Positions 33,215-45,750 of a stretch of 64,000 nt of DNA are shown piece after piece; position 1 is the stretch's first letter, and every line of letters starts with the position of its first letter. Position numbers and translations under genes: made by a program. The notes beneath the pieces are model-generated. The model saw only the letters and a list, made by a program, of their open reading frames with translations, did not search any database and was not told the origin of the DNA. Origin of the DNA: Congeria kusceri (Eukaryota > Mollusca > Bivalvia > Myida > Dreissenidae); the NCBI GenBank assembly GCA_027627225.1, contig CM051030.1, positions 26,839,927 to 26,903,926 on the forward strand, given 5' to 3'.

Positions 33215-34963
33215 TAAAATACCGCATGGCCCAGGGGTTTGGTATTTGGCTCGTAACATTGAATAGGGGCACTCTATAAAGATTGTTCAAATGATGCCCT
33301 GGGGTCAAAACTGGCCACGCCCCGGGGGTCACATTGTTTATATAGACTTATATAACAAAATTACTTTAATAATATTCTCCTCTGAAACCGCAAGGCCTAG
33401 TGGTTTTCTATTTGGTTTGTAACATTGTATATAGTAGTCCTCTACAAAGATTCTTCAAATGATGCCTCTCAGGTCAAAACCGGCCACACCAAGGGACTCA
33501 CATAGTTTATACAGACTTAAATAACAAAATGACTTCAAAAATCTTCTCGTCGGAAACTACAAGTCCCAGTGGTTTAGTATTTGGTATGTAACATTGTATT
33601 GTGGTCCTCTACAAACAGTGTTTAAACTATGCCCCTGGAATCAAAACTTGATACGCCCCGGTGTCACATGGTTTGTATAGACTTAAAATAACTTTAAAAA
33701 TCATCTCCTCTTAAACCGCAATGTCCCAAGGTTTCATATCTTGTGTGTTAGATTGTAAAATGATCCTCTTCAAAGATTATGTAAATTATGCCCCTGGGAT
33801 CAAACCTGGTCACGCCCTTTGGGTCACATGGTTTCTTTAGACTTATATGCAAGTGGAGTTAATAATTTTCTCCTCTGAAAATGCAAGGCCCAGAGGTTTC
33901 ATATTTTGTATGTAACATTGTATAGTGGCCCTCTAGAAAGATTGTTAAAATAAATGTCCCTTGGGTAAAAAGTGGCCACCTCCCAGGGGTCAACTAATTA
34001 ATATAAACTTAAATTGCAAAATGACTAAAAATCTTCTCTGAAACTGCAAAACCCAGAAGTTTTGCATTTGGTTTGTAACATTTTATAGTAATCTTCTACA
34101 AAGATTACTCAAATTATGTTTTTGGGGTCAAACCTGGCCACGCCCTGGGGGTCACTTGGTTTATATAGAGTTTTATATGGCAAGTGGACTTTACAAATCT
34201 CTGAAACGGCAAAGCCCACAAGTTTTGTATTTGGTGAGTAACATTGTATAGTGGTTCTCTACAAAGAATGTTCAAATTATGCCCCTTGGGTAAAAAAAAC
34301 GCCACACCCCGGGGGTCATACGGTTTGTATAGATTATGACAAAATGACTTTCAAAAGTGTCTTCTCTGAAACCTTAAGGCCCAGAGGTTTTGCAATTGGT
34401 TTGTAACATCTTATATTGGTCTTCTACAAAGAGTGTTCAAGTTATGCCACTGGAGTAAAACCTAACCACGCCCTGGGGGCTAAATGGCTTGTATAGGTTT
34501 ATACGGAAAGTGGACTTTACAAATCTTTTCTGAAACTGCAAGGCCAAGAGGTTGTATATTTCGTATGTAGCAATGTATAGTGGTCCTCTACAAATGTTGG
34601 TCAAATGATGCCCCTGGAGTAAAAAGAAATCACAACCCGGGGTCACATGGTCACATAGACTTATGTGGGAAGTGGGCTTTGAAAATCTCCTCTGAAACCG
34701 CAACACCAAGAGGTCTCAAATTTGGCTTTAAAATTGTATAGTGGTTTTCTTACAAAGTTTGTTCAAATTATGCCCCTGGAGTAGAAAGTGGTCATGCCCT
34801 GTGGGTCACATGGTTTATAAAGAATTAAAAATCTGCTCATGAAACTGCAAGGCCCAGAACTTTATACACATGTAAGTGCTTTAGTGCCATTTGGTCCTCT
34901 TGTTATAAGCCATTATGATGCCTTAAACTCAGGTGAGCGACCATGGCCATCGTGGCCCTCTTT
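33215..34963 (-). mobile_element. Type A modular element, beta core, 3'-truncated
   Basis: Ten or more beta units in reverse orientation ('ccctctaaac...ggcatcattt' style complements such as 'tggtcctctacaaag' and 'aattatgcccctgg'). It ends at the ACAAG side with ctcaggtgagcgacc and the hairpin GGCCA-tcg-TGGCC, then ctctttt at 34,963. The other terminus is missing at about 33,215, just inside the intron next to the ITIM-like exon. Confidence 0.75.
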
Positions 34964-35555
34964 TCTTTTAGTTTTGGGATATGTAAGCAAAAAATTAGAA
35001 ATTGTCAATTTGTAAACAGGACCGTTTAATAGTCGTGCATTTATTTTTGGGCTATATAGTGTTATAGTTTGCCATGAAAATGGCAACATTAAGTAAACGT
35101 TTAATAGTGACTGCAGCTGTAAAATTTCAGATGATCGATGTAAGGGCAAACCTTGCATTAACTTAAAAGCATCTGGCACCCATTTTCAAACAATAATTGT
35201 ATTTATTGTTACAATAATATATTTGGAGTTTGAATGCTAATGTGCTTCTGCTTATGTACGTTGTTTTCTTGTGCATGTTGAAATAAATTGGTTCGACAAG
35301 TAAATCATCATTGTGTTTAAATATGTCTTGATAACAATTATATTGAACTCGTCAAGCATGACAATACCACATTTCTCAATCAAGTTCAGATTCAATGGTT
35401 AGGCTTATGTAAACCTATTTAGCGTTACATATTAGTAATGTTTTGAATCACAGCAACAGGTTTGCACTATTAGACAGTTTAGTGCTACATGTAATTTAAA
35501 AAAATAATCAAGCAATGGACCAGTGTTAACAAATTCGTAAACTGACCATTTAAAC
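34964..35555. other. Unassigned spacer
   Basis: An open minus-strand frame of 88 codons (34,913-35,179) overlaps the element end and lacks coding features. Nothing else recognised. Confidence 0.35.
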
Positions 35556-36288
35556 TAGGGATGGCAAAACTATTCGAATATTCGATTGCATGATCGCTAT
35601 TCGATTAGTTAAAAATTCATTCCAATATTCGCATTTGTATTGCTTTAAAATACCTGATCATGCACACTTTATTTACATTAAATAGCATTTTAACAATAGA
35701 TGCCTACGGTTATAACGTGTTTTCAATATAATTGTTACCTGTCAAGTGTCATACTAAGATATATTGAATATACGGGTATTGAAGTGTCAGTGGCCACTCA
35801 TCTAGTTGCCAGAAAGGCACACCTTCATCAAACAACGTGAAACCACAACTGGTTATTTGGAAATTGCAGGTTAAAAGTGTAACTAAACATTTATAACAGA
35901 CGTGCGATCACACATTATAACTGATAAATATTGCTCAAATTAAAAGTATGCTTATTGAGAGGCACTTGTCAAAATAGATTAGACTTATATTGATTAGTGA
36001 TTATTAATAACTGCTTTAACAAAACAAATCACACACACAATTCAAACCGGGTCCTTTATTTCTTTTATTTTATTCTTAAAGCGCGTCATTAATGTTTTCA
36101 AATTTATGTGCTATTTGTTAATGAAGATGTTACTCGCTAATTGGTAATGAAACCTTATACCAAATAGTTACAGTATATCCACTAGATCTCAAAGCTAAAG
36201 GTAGCTTATATGAGAATATATGCGAATATTCGATTGAATGAAAATGCGAATAATCGAAAATCGATTTTGGTATTCGATGCCATCCCTA
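35556..36288 (+). mobile_element. hAT-like non-autonomous element, intact ends (family 2)
   Basis: 733 bases between tagggatggca and its exact complement tgccatcccta, flanked by a perfect 8-bp duplication atttaaac (35,548-35,555 and 36,289-36,296). Both sub-terminal regions carry tattcgaatattcgatt-type repeats. The interior is non-coding. The exact duplication suggests a relatively recent insertion compared with the other hAT copies here. Confidence 0.85.
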
Positions 36289-36559
36289 ATTTAAACAAAA
36301 CTTCCAAAAAATAGATTTTATAAACACAAAACAACATAAATCCGGTCTATGTGCAGCATAGAGACTTCAATTATTATGTATGTTTGACCAAATTACACAA
36401 AGTGTGTACCGGTATGACCTTACGACATAAGAATGGTGCACAGACATTAGTATCTGTTACTGACTCTTGTTTGTGAGACAAATGCAGAATAATGGACAAT
36501 GTGTAGGATAGATACTTCATGTTTGAGTAAATTTTTTCACGAAACGGATGGTAAGCATT

Positions 36560-39176
36560 AATACTGTTAATTGTGGATGATAAGATTGTTCAAGATTGAT
36601 GAAGATTGGATGAAAAATGAAGTCATTATCCTGAATAATGTCCATTTTTAGCTCACCCGAGAACAAAGTGCTAAAGGTGAGCTTTTGTGATCGCTCGTTG
36701 TCCGTGCGTGCGCCCGTTGTCATTTTTTCATTCAAACAACATCTCCAAAGCCACTTGGCAGATTCTCACCAAACTTCACTGGAATGATCATTGGGTGATT
36801 CTGTTTCAAAGTTGTTCAAATCGTTACGGTCCGCTGCATAATGTAGGTTACCAGAGCTAAAAACAGATTTAAAAAGAATAAACTTGAAAAATATTTTTCT
36901 CTGAAACCGCTGGGCCCATAGGTTTCATATTTAGTACGCTACATCATGTAGTGGTCCTCTACAAAGATTGTTCAAATTATGCCCCTGGGGTCAAAACGGG
37001 CCACGCCCCGGGGGTCACATGGTTTATATAGAATATATAGCAAAATCACTTCTCCTCTGACAACGCAAGGCCCAGAGGTTTCATATTTGGTATATAACAC
37101 CCTATAGTGGTCCTCTACAAAGATTGTTCAAATTATGCCCCTGGGGTCAGAACAGGCCACGCCCCGGGGTTCACATGGTATAAAGAATATATAGCTGATG
37201 CCTTTTAAAAAATCTCTGAAACTGCAAGGCCCAGAGCTTTCCTATTTGGTGTGTAACATTGTTTACGTGTCCTTTACACAGTTTGTTGAAATTATGCCCC
37301 AGAAGTCAAAACGGGTCACTTTAACAATCTTCTCCTCTGAAACCACAAAGCCCAGAGGTTTCATATTTGGTACGTAACATCCTATGGTGGTCATCTACAA
37401 AGATTGTTTAAATTATCACCCCGGGGTCAAAACTGGCCACGCCCCGGGGGTCACATGGTTTATGAGAACTTAATTGCTAAATGACTTTAAAAATCGTCTA
37501 AAATGATCACATCCTAGGGGTCACATGGTTTATATAGTCATAAATAGCAAAATGACGTAAAATTCATCTCCTCTAAAACCGCAAGGCCTAGAGGTTTCAT
37601 ATTTGGTATGTAACATCTTATAGTGGCCCACTACAAATATTGTTCAAGTTATGCCCCTGGGGTCAAAGCTGGTCACGCCCCAGGGATCATATGGTTTATA
37701 TTGACTTAAATAACAAAATGTCTTTAAAAATCTTCTCTGTACAGCTTTCCTGTAATTGGTGCATCACATTGCATAGTGGTCCTCTCCAAAGATAGTTCAA
37801 ATTATGCCACTGGAGTCAAATCTGACCACAACCCTAGGGTTCACATGGTTTATATAGACTTAAATAGTATAATGACTTTAAAAATCGTTTAACATCTTAA
37901 ATCGCAAAGCCCAGAGGTTTGTTCAAGATTGTTCAAAATATTCCCCTGGGGTCAAAACTGGCCACGCCCCGGGGATCACATGGTTTATATAAACTTAAAT
38001 AGCAACATTTCTTTTTAAATTTTCTACTCTGAAACCGCAAGGCCAAGAGGTTCGTATTTGATATGAAACATCCTATAGTGGTCCTCTACAAAGATTGTTC
38101 AAGTTATGCCCCATGGGTCTAAAATGATCATATTACAGAAGTCACGGTTTAAATAGACTTAAATAGTGAAATGACTTAAAAATTTTCTCCTCTGAAACCG
38201 CAAGGCCTAGGTGTTTCATATTTGGTATGTAACATTGTATGGTGGTCCTCTACAAATAGTGTTCAAATTATGCCCCTGGGGTCAAAACTGGTCACGCTCC
38301 GGTGATCACATTGTTTATATTGACTTAAATAGCAAAAATCTTCTATGAAACGGCAAAGCCCACAGCTTTCCTGTATTTGGTACATCACATTGCATAGTGG
38401 TCCTCTCCAAAGATTGTTCAAATTATGCCTCTGGGGTCAAATCTGGCCACACCCCGAGGGTACATATGGTTTATATAGACTTAAATAGCAAAATGACTTT
38501 AAAAATCGTTAAACATCTGAAACCGCAAGGCCCAAAGGTTTGTTTAAGATTGTTCAAAATATGTCCCTGCGATAAAAAAAAAGCCACGCCTCGGGGATGC
38601 AAATTATAATTGGGTTACAAGGTCTTAGGTGAGGGTCCTAGGGCCCTCTTGGTGCATATTGTTTTGACAAACAAAGAGCAATAACTCCATTGTTTCTGGT
38701 CTGATCTTGCTTAAATCCAACTTCAACTGTAATATTATGGTCATATTCAAACTGTGCTAGATTGGTGAAGATTGGATGAAAAATGAAGTATCTATCCTGA
38801 ATAATGTATATGTTTGTATATGCTTTCAAAAACAAATGGCAATAACGTCGGTGTTTGAAACACGATCTGGCCTATTTTTGGCGTCTGCTGAGATGTGATG
38901 GTCATACACGAACTGTAAAAGTTTGGCTAAGATTGGATGTACAATGAAGTATGTATGTTGGGAAGACGTCTTGTTTGCACTTTTTGGAAGAAAAAGGACA
39001 ATAACTGTTATTTTCATACATAAACTTTGCAAGTTTGGTTTAGATTGGATAAAAGTGAAGTATCCAGCGTGAGAACGAAACAAATTGTTGACGACTCAAG
39101 GACGACGGACGACGCAGGAGAGGTCACCAATACTAAAAAGCTCACCGAGATAAAAACATTGCACTGCGCAGGTGTA
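36560..39176 (+). mobile_element. Alpha-core element split by a beta-core element
   Basis: Alpha sequence ('gaagattggatgaaaaatga', 'cctgaataatgtccattttt') runs to 36,649, stops at the nested element, and resumes at 38,653 with 'tgcatattgttttgac' exactly where the alpha consensus continues. It goes on to 'ggacgacggacgacgcagga' and a worn 3' end near 39,176. The 5' end is missing. Confidence 0.7.
36650..38652 (-). mobile_element. Type A modular element, beta core, ~2.0 kb, both ends present
   Basis: Reverse orientation. agctcacccgagaacaaagtg with ggtgagcttttgtgatc lies on the left and 'aggtgagggtcctagggccc' with 'tcttgg' on the right. In between are ten or more ~165-bp beta units. Left flank ccattttt and right flank tgcatatt join to the uninterrupted alpha consensus 'ccatttttgcatatt', so the insertion is at a T/T position without a longer duplication. 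Confidence 0.8.
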
Positions 39177-39766
39177 TGGACATGATTTTTATAATGCCCA
39201 ATTACCATTGAACCTATCCAGTGTGACTGGTTCTCGGCATTTGTCGGCATATTTTGATTATATAAATTTCCCTGATATCGCAGAAGGCATTTACGGGGGC
39301 CTATCGATGGTTGCCTGACATCATAATAATTATGTCAATTTATCAAGAAATGTCTAAGGCCTTTTTGGTCGGTGTATGTACGTTAATATCCCAATGTTTT
39401 GATTATGCCTCAGTGACGTTCATCTTGTGTTCGTGATTGTTCCAAAATCATTTTTTGTAAGTTCCATTTTGTTGGATACACCATTCACAGATTAATGAAA
39501 ACTACAAACAAATGGCCGTTCATCTTGAAATATTGTGCATCATTTTTTTCTTGTTTGAGAGGGAGTTGTGTGAAATACCATGACCGATAGTTCTCATATC
39601 AAATGGCTTTCGACGATTATTGAATCCCTGGTTGCAATTGATTCGACCGGACAAGCATATACCTGTATTGGGACAGTCGATTGTCAGGTTTACCATAGAG
39701 AAGGACTGGCATTCATGTGTATTGACAGTCTGGCGTCCACTAATCCATAGCGGAAAACATATGTAT
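39177..39766. other. Unassigned spacer
   Basis: No repeat or exon recognised on either strand. Confidence 0.4.
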
Positions 39767-41113
39767 CAGGGTTGTCATTAAGAGCCGGCCGCCGGCCAAA
39801 TTTACCGTTTAAAACCAGTTATGGGTCGGCTCAAATTTTCAAAGAAATACAAATAAATTATTGTGTACCTTGTTCTGAAAGTGAAAGCCAATCCTTGACA
39901 TCAGCACACATAAATCCATATTGAATGTAATAATCGTGTTAATATCCAGTAAGGGTTCCCTCGTACCACAGTTTTCATTTTAATTCAAAGACATGTATAT
40001 TTCGTCACCACCATTTAATTCTCCAATTTATGCAATGCAACAAAAATACATTCTGATTTTTTTCACACCCTGACTTTTCCCCAAGAACGCGAATTCACTA
40101 ATGCTCTATCGACAGTGCATGTGATATTCAGGTACAGTAGTACTGATTGATGCTTTTCACACTGACCATGTGCTAAGCGTGTTACACGGTGTTTATGCTA
40201 CATGTATAAACTGCTAAACGATAGCCAGAGTTCGGCAGTAACATCACAGACATTTTCAAGTCAAACCAACACAGTTGCTTGCAGATTTGGAAGCCCATCT
40301 AACTGATGACGTCATGTTTCTTAAATTTAACAGGTGATGTCATTAATGACTCATGTGTTTAACGGATTTGGTTGTTTGTTCAGTTCTCATCGGAAAAATA
40401 ATTGGAAGCTAATTTGAATGCAGTGTTTTATTGATAAAAAATGTATGAATTAATAGTGAACAAAAAAGAATGAACGTATAATTAAAATGTTCGATTTCCA
40501 AAAATATGCGGAAAATGCATTTTATAATGTGCTACGATGCATAGTGAATGTTTATATAAAAATAGAAGTGTTACACTAAAAATCTATTAAATCTACATGT
40601 TGTTCAATCTATCAATCTATAAAAATTATTTTAACATTGTGTAATGAATTTAAGAAGACCTGTCATAAAAAAATCACACAAACGTAAACAGCTTTTGTAT
40701 GTTATTATTAAAATTGATTATAAAAAATCACTGTCAAAATTAAGTATAAAGGGTAAATTTCATAGGTCAAACTATCATCAATCATGTGTTCAAAATTGCT
40801 CAAATGCTAGCAGGGCTGCCCCTGGTTTGATTTTGTTTAGGCAAATTAACCATACAACATTGAAATCCTCATATTTGGTAGTTTATAGGTTTTCATAAAG
40901 AAAAAGTTATAGCCAAATGGATTTTTTAGCCAAGAAGTGAAATGTTTAGCCATTGGCTAATTTGACGACTGGTAGAGTAAGCCCTGGCTAGGATTTTGCA
41001 TCTAAATTAAAACAAAAAAATCTGGGGGAGCTTGCACTCACTTCCTTTAGTGAAGCTTTGGCCTTATCAATTGGTCATTGAGCCTCATTGAAAAAATCTT
41101 AATGACAACCCTG
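39767..41113. mobile_element. TIR element with 17-bp perfect ends (hAT-like, non-autonomous)
   Basis: CAGGGTTGTCATTAAGA at 39,767 and its exact complement ending at 41,113 give a 1,347-bp element. CAGGG ends are typical of hAT elements. The flanking 8-mers atatgtat and atagataa agree at only 5 of 8 positions, so the duplication is weak. A GCCGGCCGCCGGCC palindrome lies just inside the left end. An 84-codon frame (40,644-40,898) has no recognisable domain. Confidence 0.65.
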
Positions 41114-42504
41114 ATAGATAATTCATTATGTTTTACGAAAGGGATGTCATATACTAAAACCTTTTATTTATTTGATGCGCTCTGTAAAGCCGCATGTGCA
41201 TGTCGCTGCAAATACATGAAGAAAAGTGTTAATGTGGCGATTATCCGCGCAAAATCATGACTAGGATTATGCGGCAAAAAGGGCACACATGCAACGCATA
41301 AACACAACCAATATAAGTCTGATTGATAGACAATGCTATAATAACTCCACATAACTAACGTTAACACATGAAGAGGGTACCGGAATCTGCCTTTCTCTCA
41401 ATTCATCTTGTCCGTCCGTCAGCCTGTATGTGTTTTGAACAATAATATCAACATGTTTATCTTTAACAAAATATAAATTTTGAAGAAATGTGGCTATGCA
41501 TGCTTCACAGGAACTATCACATAGTAATGACCAATATTGTATTTGCTAATATGTACAAAATCTGCACGCCTTTCTACAATCAGGAATATTAGTTTATCAC
41601 ATGCTATACCTTGTTTGCCGTGTAATATGTATATCCAACACATGTGTAAGGTAACATTTTGAGCGTTTTCATAGGCTTAATATTATGTGCACTTAACAAG
41701 CTATTTACGCCGAAATAAATCTGGATTTTCTGGTGAAATACAGTCGTAACAATACGTACGTTATGGCAAATGGTATACATAATTCAAATTTGCAAATATT
41801 AATTTCCGACAAATTGTCATTTACATGACTCTTTGCGCAAAATTAAAAGTAGGTGATTGTAAGAAACAAACATATTTGTTTGATTTTATCATGTATTGCA
41901 TGCATTATTTAGTTGGAGGCATTTTCAGACGCGCATCATTAATTTGCAAAAGTCTGTTGTTCAACATGAATTCTTTACATGCCTGTTAAGTATACACTTT
42001 GTATATAAATACTGGTAATGATAAAATAAAAACTAAATAATAAGCAAGATACGATTGTATAAAATGAAATATTTTGTATCTATATACGTAACCTCCATTG
42101 ACAGTTACGTTTTGTGGATAAAGCCAAATAAGGAAAGCAAACATGTTATAAAAACACGAACTTAGCTTTTGTAAGCTGATCATGTTTTACGTTCCGTGAA
42201 TCGCGTTCCCGTACAGAGTCCTTGAAGTAAAATCGGTTTAGGGTATTTAAACGACGAATAAAGTCGGTTGCCCCATATAAAAATGTACTATTATGGCTAG
42301 ATTGAAATGAAACTTGATATTTTTTGTCGCATTTTCACATTACATAACGTAAAAAGACTAATACAGGTTCTGAAAACGATTACAATTTTAAATAAAAGTT
42401 GTCATACACAAAGATAATGACATAAATATATAGTATAATTATGCATAGCAGGCACGGTGATTGTTTTGCTTGTCGCAGACTGAATACACATTAAAGGTTA
42501 ATCA
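41114..42504. other. Unassigned AT-rich spacer
   Basis: No exons seen. 'cttgtccgtccgtcagcc' near 41,410 resembles the GTCC-rich edge of a tandem-core element whose core is not evident. Confidence 0.4.
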
Positions 42505-42843
42505 TTAGGGTCCCGCAAACGTTTTGCTGGTGCCTATAGTAATCACCCTGTCTGTCAGTCCGTCCTTCCGTCCGTCCACATTTTGCATGTTTTTCTTTCA
42601 TTTATTTCAAAACCGTTTCAGCTATTAATTTGAAACTTCATGGGTGGATAGATCTTATTAAGGATAAGTGCAGTGCACAAGAACCATTACTCTGCACTTC
42701 ATGGTTCTGGAGTTATTGCCCTTTGTTAATTTTTCACATACTTCGTTTTTGCCTGGAGCATAATTCTTAGACTATAAGAGGTATTAACTTGAAACTTCAT
42801 AGGTGGATAGATCTCATTGAGGAGAAGTACAATGCACAAGAAT
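42505..42843 (-). repeat. Two-unit ~158-bp tandem core with GTCC-rich edge
   Basis: 'gtcagtccgtccttccgtcc' near 42,555 is followed by two units with 'gaaacttcatRggtggatag' at 42,632 and 42,790 and 'agttattgccctttgttaa'. It abuts the 3' end of the alpha element at 42,844. Orientation is inferred from the GTCC/GGAC edge. Confidence 0.55.
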
Positions 42844-45348
42844 GAAGTGCTCAGTAAGCTATTGGTATAGAGGACCTCTCCGGCGTCGTCCGTCCTCTAT
42901 CGCCCGTCGTCGGTATGCCGTCAAGAATTTAGTCCGTTATCGCGATAAAGACTACATATTTAGCTCACCTGAGCATACGTGCTCATGGTGAGCTTTAAGG
43001 ATCGCCTTTTGTCCGTCGTGCGTCGTGTGTCATCCTGTTCATTCAACAAAGAACATCTCCTCCTAAACCACTGGGAAGATTTTCAACAAACTTCACAGGA
43101 ATGATCCTTGGGTTACCCTCTTTCAAAATCGTTCAAATCGTTCCGGTCCGCTGGACATGTAGGTCACAAGAGCTAACAATAGATTTAAAAACTGAAAACT
43201 ATGTGACATCCTCTAGTGGTCCTCTACAAATATTGTTGAAGGAATGCCCCTGGCCTCAAAACAAGCCACGCCCAGGGAGTCATATGGTTTATATAGAATT
43301 GTAAAGCAAAATGACTTTGAATATCTTCTTCTCGGAAACCGCAAGGCCTAAAGGTTTCATATTTGGTATGTAACATTGTATAGTGGCCCTCTACAAAGAT
43401 TGTTCAAATGATGCCCCTGGGGTCAATATTGGCCACACCCCGAGGGTCACATGGTTTATATAGACTTGGATAGCAAAATGACTTGAAAAATCTTCTCCTC
43501 TGAAACCGCAAAGCCCAGATGTTTCATATTTGGTATGTAACATTGTTTAGTTGTCCTCTACAAAGATTGTTCAAATGATGCCCCTGTGGTCAAAACTGGC
43601 CACAACCTGGGGCTCACATGGTTTATATAGACTTAAATAGCAATATGACTTTTTAAATATTCCCCTCTGAAATTGCAAGGCCTAGAGGTTTGCATATGGG
43701 GTGGGAGGGGTCAAGGTCACTGTTACTAAAAGTAGAAAATCGGTGTCCGCTCAATATCTTGAGAACGCATTGAGATATTTCAATGAAACTTAATATATAA
43801 ATTCATTATATTGAGACCTCGATTGGGATTGCATATGTGGTGGGTGGGGTCAAGGTCAAGCTCACTGTTATTAAATATAGAAAAATTGATTCCGCAAAAT
43901 ATCTTGAGAACGCATTGAGCTATTTTAATGAAACTTAATACATAAGTACCATATATCGAGACATTGCATGGGATTGCATATGGGGTCGGTGGGGTCATGG
44001 TCACCGTTACTGAATATAGAAAAACGGTTTCCGCTCAATAACTTGAGAAAGCATTGCGATATTTTAATGAAACTTAATACACAAATCTTTTATCGAGACT
44101 TCACTTGGGTTTGCTCATTGGGTGGGTGGGGTCAAGGTCACTGTTATTAAAAGTAGTAAAACGGTTTACGCTCAATAACTTAAGAATGCATTGAATTGTT
44201 TTAATAAAACATCATACGTAGATACCTTATATCGAGACCTTGCTTTCCGTATGTGGTGGGTGGGGTCAAGATCAAGGTCACCGTTACTAAAAATATAAAA
44301 ACAGTTTTCGCTCTATAACTTGAAAACCTATTGAGATATTTTAATGAAACTTTATACATATATATCAGGTGAGCGACCTAGGGTCATCGTGACCCTCTTG
44401 TTCATTAAATCTTGACCTAACTTGCACAGTTTGTGTATTACCATAATATCTCGTATGGCGTCCTTATTGGGTCAGATCACACCAGTAACACTAGAGTTTT
44501 TGCCCCTTTTTCATGCAATCTCCACCAATCTTGCACATATTGTCTATTATCATGAGCTTACAGTTGTAGTCAAATATAAGCAAGATCGGACCACAGTTAT
44601 TGCCCTTTGTTTGTGAAAAAAATATGCAAAAATGGACATTATTTAGGATAGGGACTTCATTTTTTATCCAATCTTCACCAATCCTGTATTTGTCCATGAA
44701 CGTAAGACTACAGGTGAAGTCGAATATAAGCATGATCGGGCCAGAAAAAAACAAAGATATTGCCCATTGTGTTTGGAAAAAAACATCATCAAGTGTGGCT
44801 TGCACACACAATTTTTTTATTCAATGTTGACCAAACTTACACAGTTTGTGCATGACGATAAAAATTGATTGATAAAATTTTATTTCCAACAGTTGCAAAA
44901 CGTATTTGTACATGCAACATTGATGTCCCCAGAGCCTGCATTAACATAGTTTATTATCATTGGACAGAAAATTATCAAATAAAAAGCAAAAATTTACCTT
45001 ATAGCACAGCCCTTGCAATTATCGCATTGCAACTAGTTCTCCAAAACTGTTTGCGAAAAAGATATCAAAATCTACTGTTCCTGCATTTTCCAGAATTATC
45101 AATGACTAAATGAAACAGGGTCAGGTAAGAGTATCGAGAAAAATGATTTGAGAACCATTAGCAAAAAAACGCACATCCACTACCCCACTCATACTTTAGT
45201 TAGCCCATCGCACTAACCGATGTTTTAAATCAAAATTGATCCTATTGCTATCTGCGTATTGTTCAGATACCATAATTTTCAAACCTGTCACAACAGTATG
45301 GTCTTCATCTGTACCAGTTCTCAAGTTAGCCATCATGACCCTCTTGTT
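42844..45348 (-). mobile_element. Type A alpha element split by a mosaic element
   Basis: 3' side at 42,844 ('gtgctcagtaagctattggt', 'gtcgtccgtcctc'). Alpha is interrupted at 42,961 and resumes at 44,402 with 'tcattaaatcttgac'. It continues through the core and the same leader as the copies at 23,424 and 25,142 ('ttccaacagttgcaaaacg') to 'gtaccagttctcaagttagc' and 'catgaccctcttgt' at 45,348. Confidence 0.75.
42962..44401 (-). mobile_element. Mosaic type A element: beta core joined to delta core
   Basis: Left end agctcacctgagcatacgtg with ctcatggtgagct; right end ctcaggtg-type repeat, hairpin GGGTCA-tcg-TGACCC and ctcttgt. From the left, beta units run to about 43,690 ('gcaaggcctagaggttt'). 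Without a boundary the sequence becomes delta units ('gcatatggggtgggaggggt', 'tcgagacct') to about 44,365. A single pair of termini encloses two unrelated cores. Confidence 0.7.
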
Positions 45349-45374
45349 CATTTTCAGACGGATAATTCTTTTGG

Positions 45375-45680
45375 TTTCAGCTCTCTAACTTGAGAACGAA
45401 TTGAAATATTTTAATGAAACTTCATTCATAGATACCTTATATCGAGACCTGGCTTGGGATTACGTAGGGGGTGGATGAGGACACTGTTAAGGTCACAGTT
45501 ACAAAAAATAGTAAAACGGTTTCCGCTCAATTACTCGAGAACAAATTGAGCCTTTGCAATTAAACTTCATACATAGATACTTTTGATCAAGACAACGCTT
45601 GGGATTGCATAGGGGGTGGGTGGGATCAACGGTTTCTTCTCAATTACTCAATAACAGATCGAGCTATTGTTATAAAAATA
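45375..45680 (-). repeat. Delta-core units, minus orientation
   Basis: Two and a half units ('ataccttatatcgagacctg', 'gcatagggggtgggtggg', 'ggtttccgctcaattactcg'). They follow the 5' end of the alpha element by about 25 bases. No termini of their own were recognised. Confidence 0.65.
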
Positions 45681-45750
45681 GAGGGAAAATTCATTGTGAA
45701 TGCAACTCCTCATGCAGTTTCCAACAGACGTTCTTAAAACGTGTTTTTTA

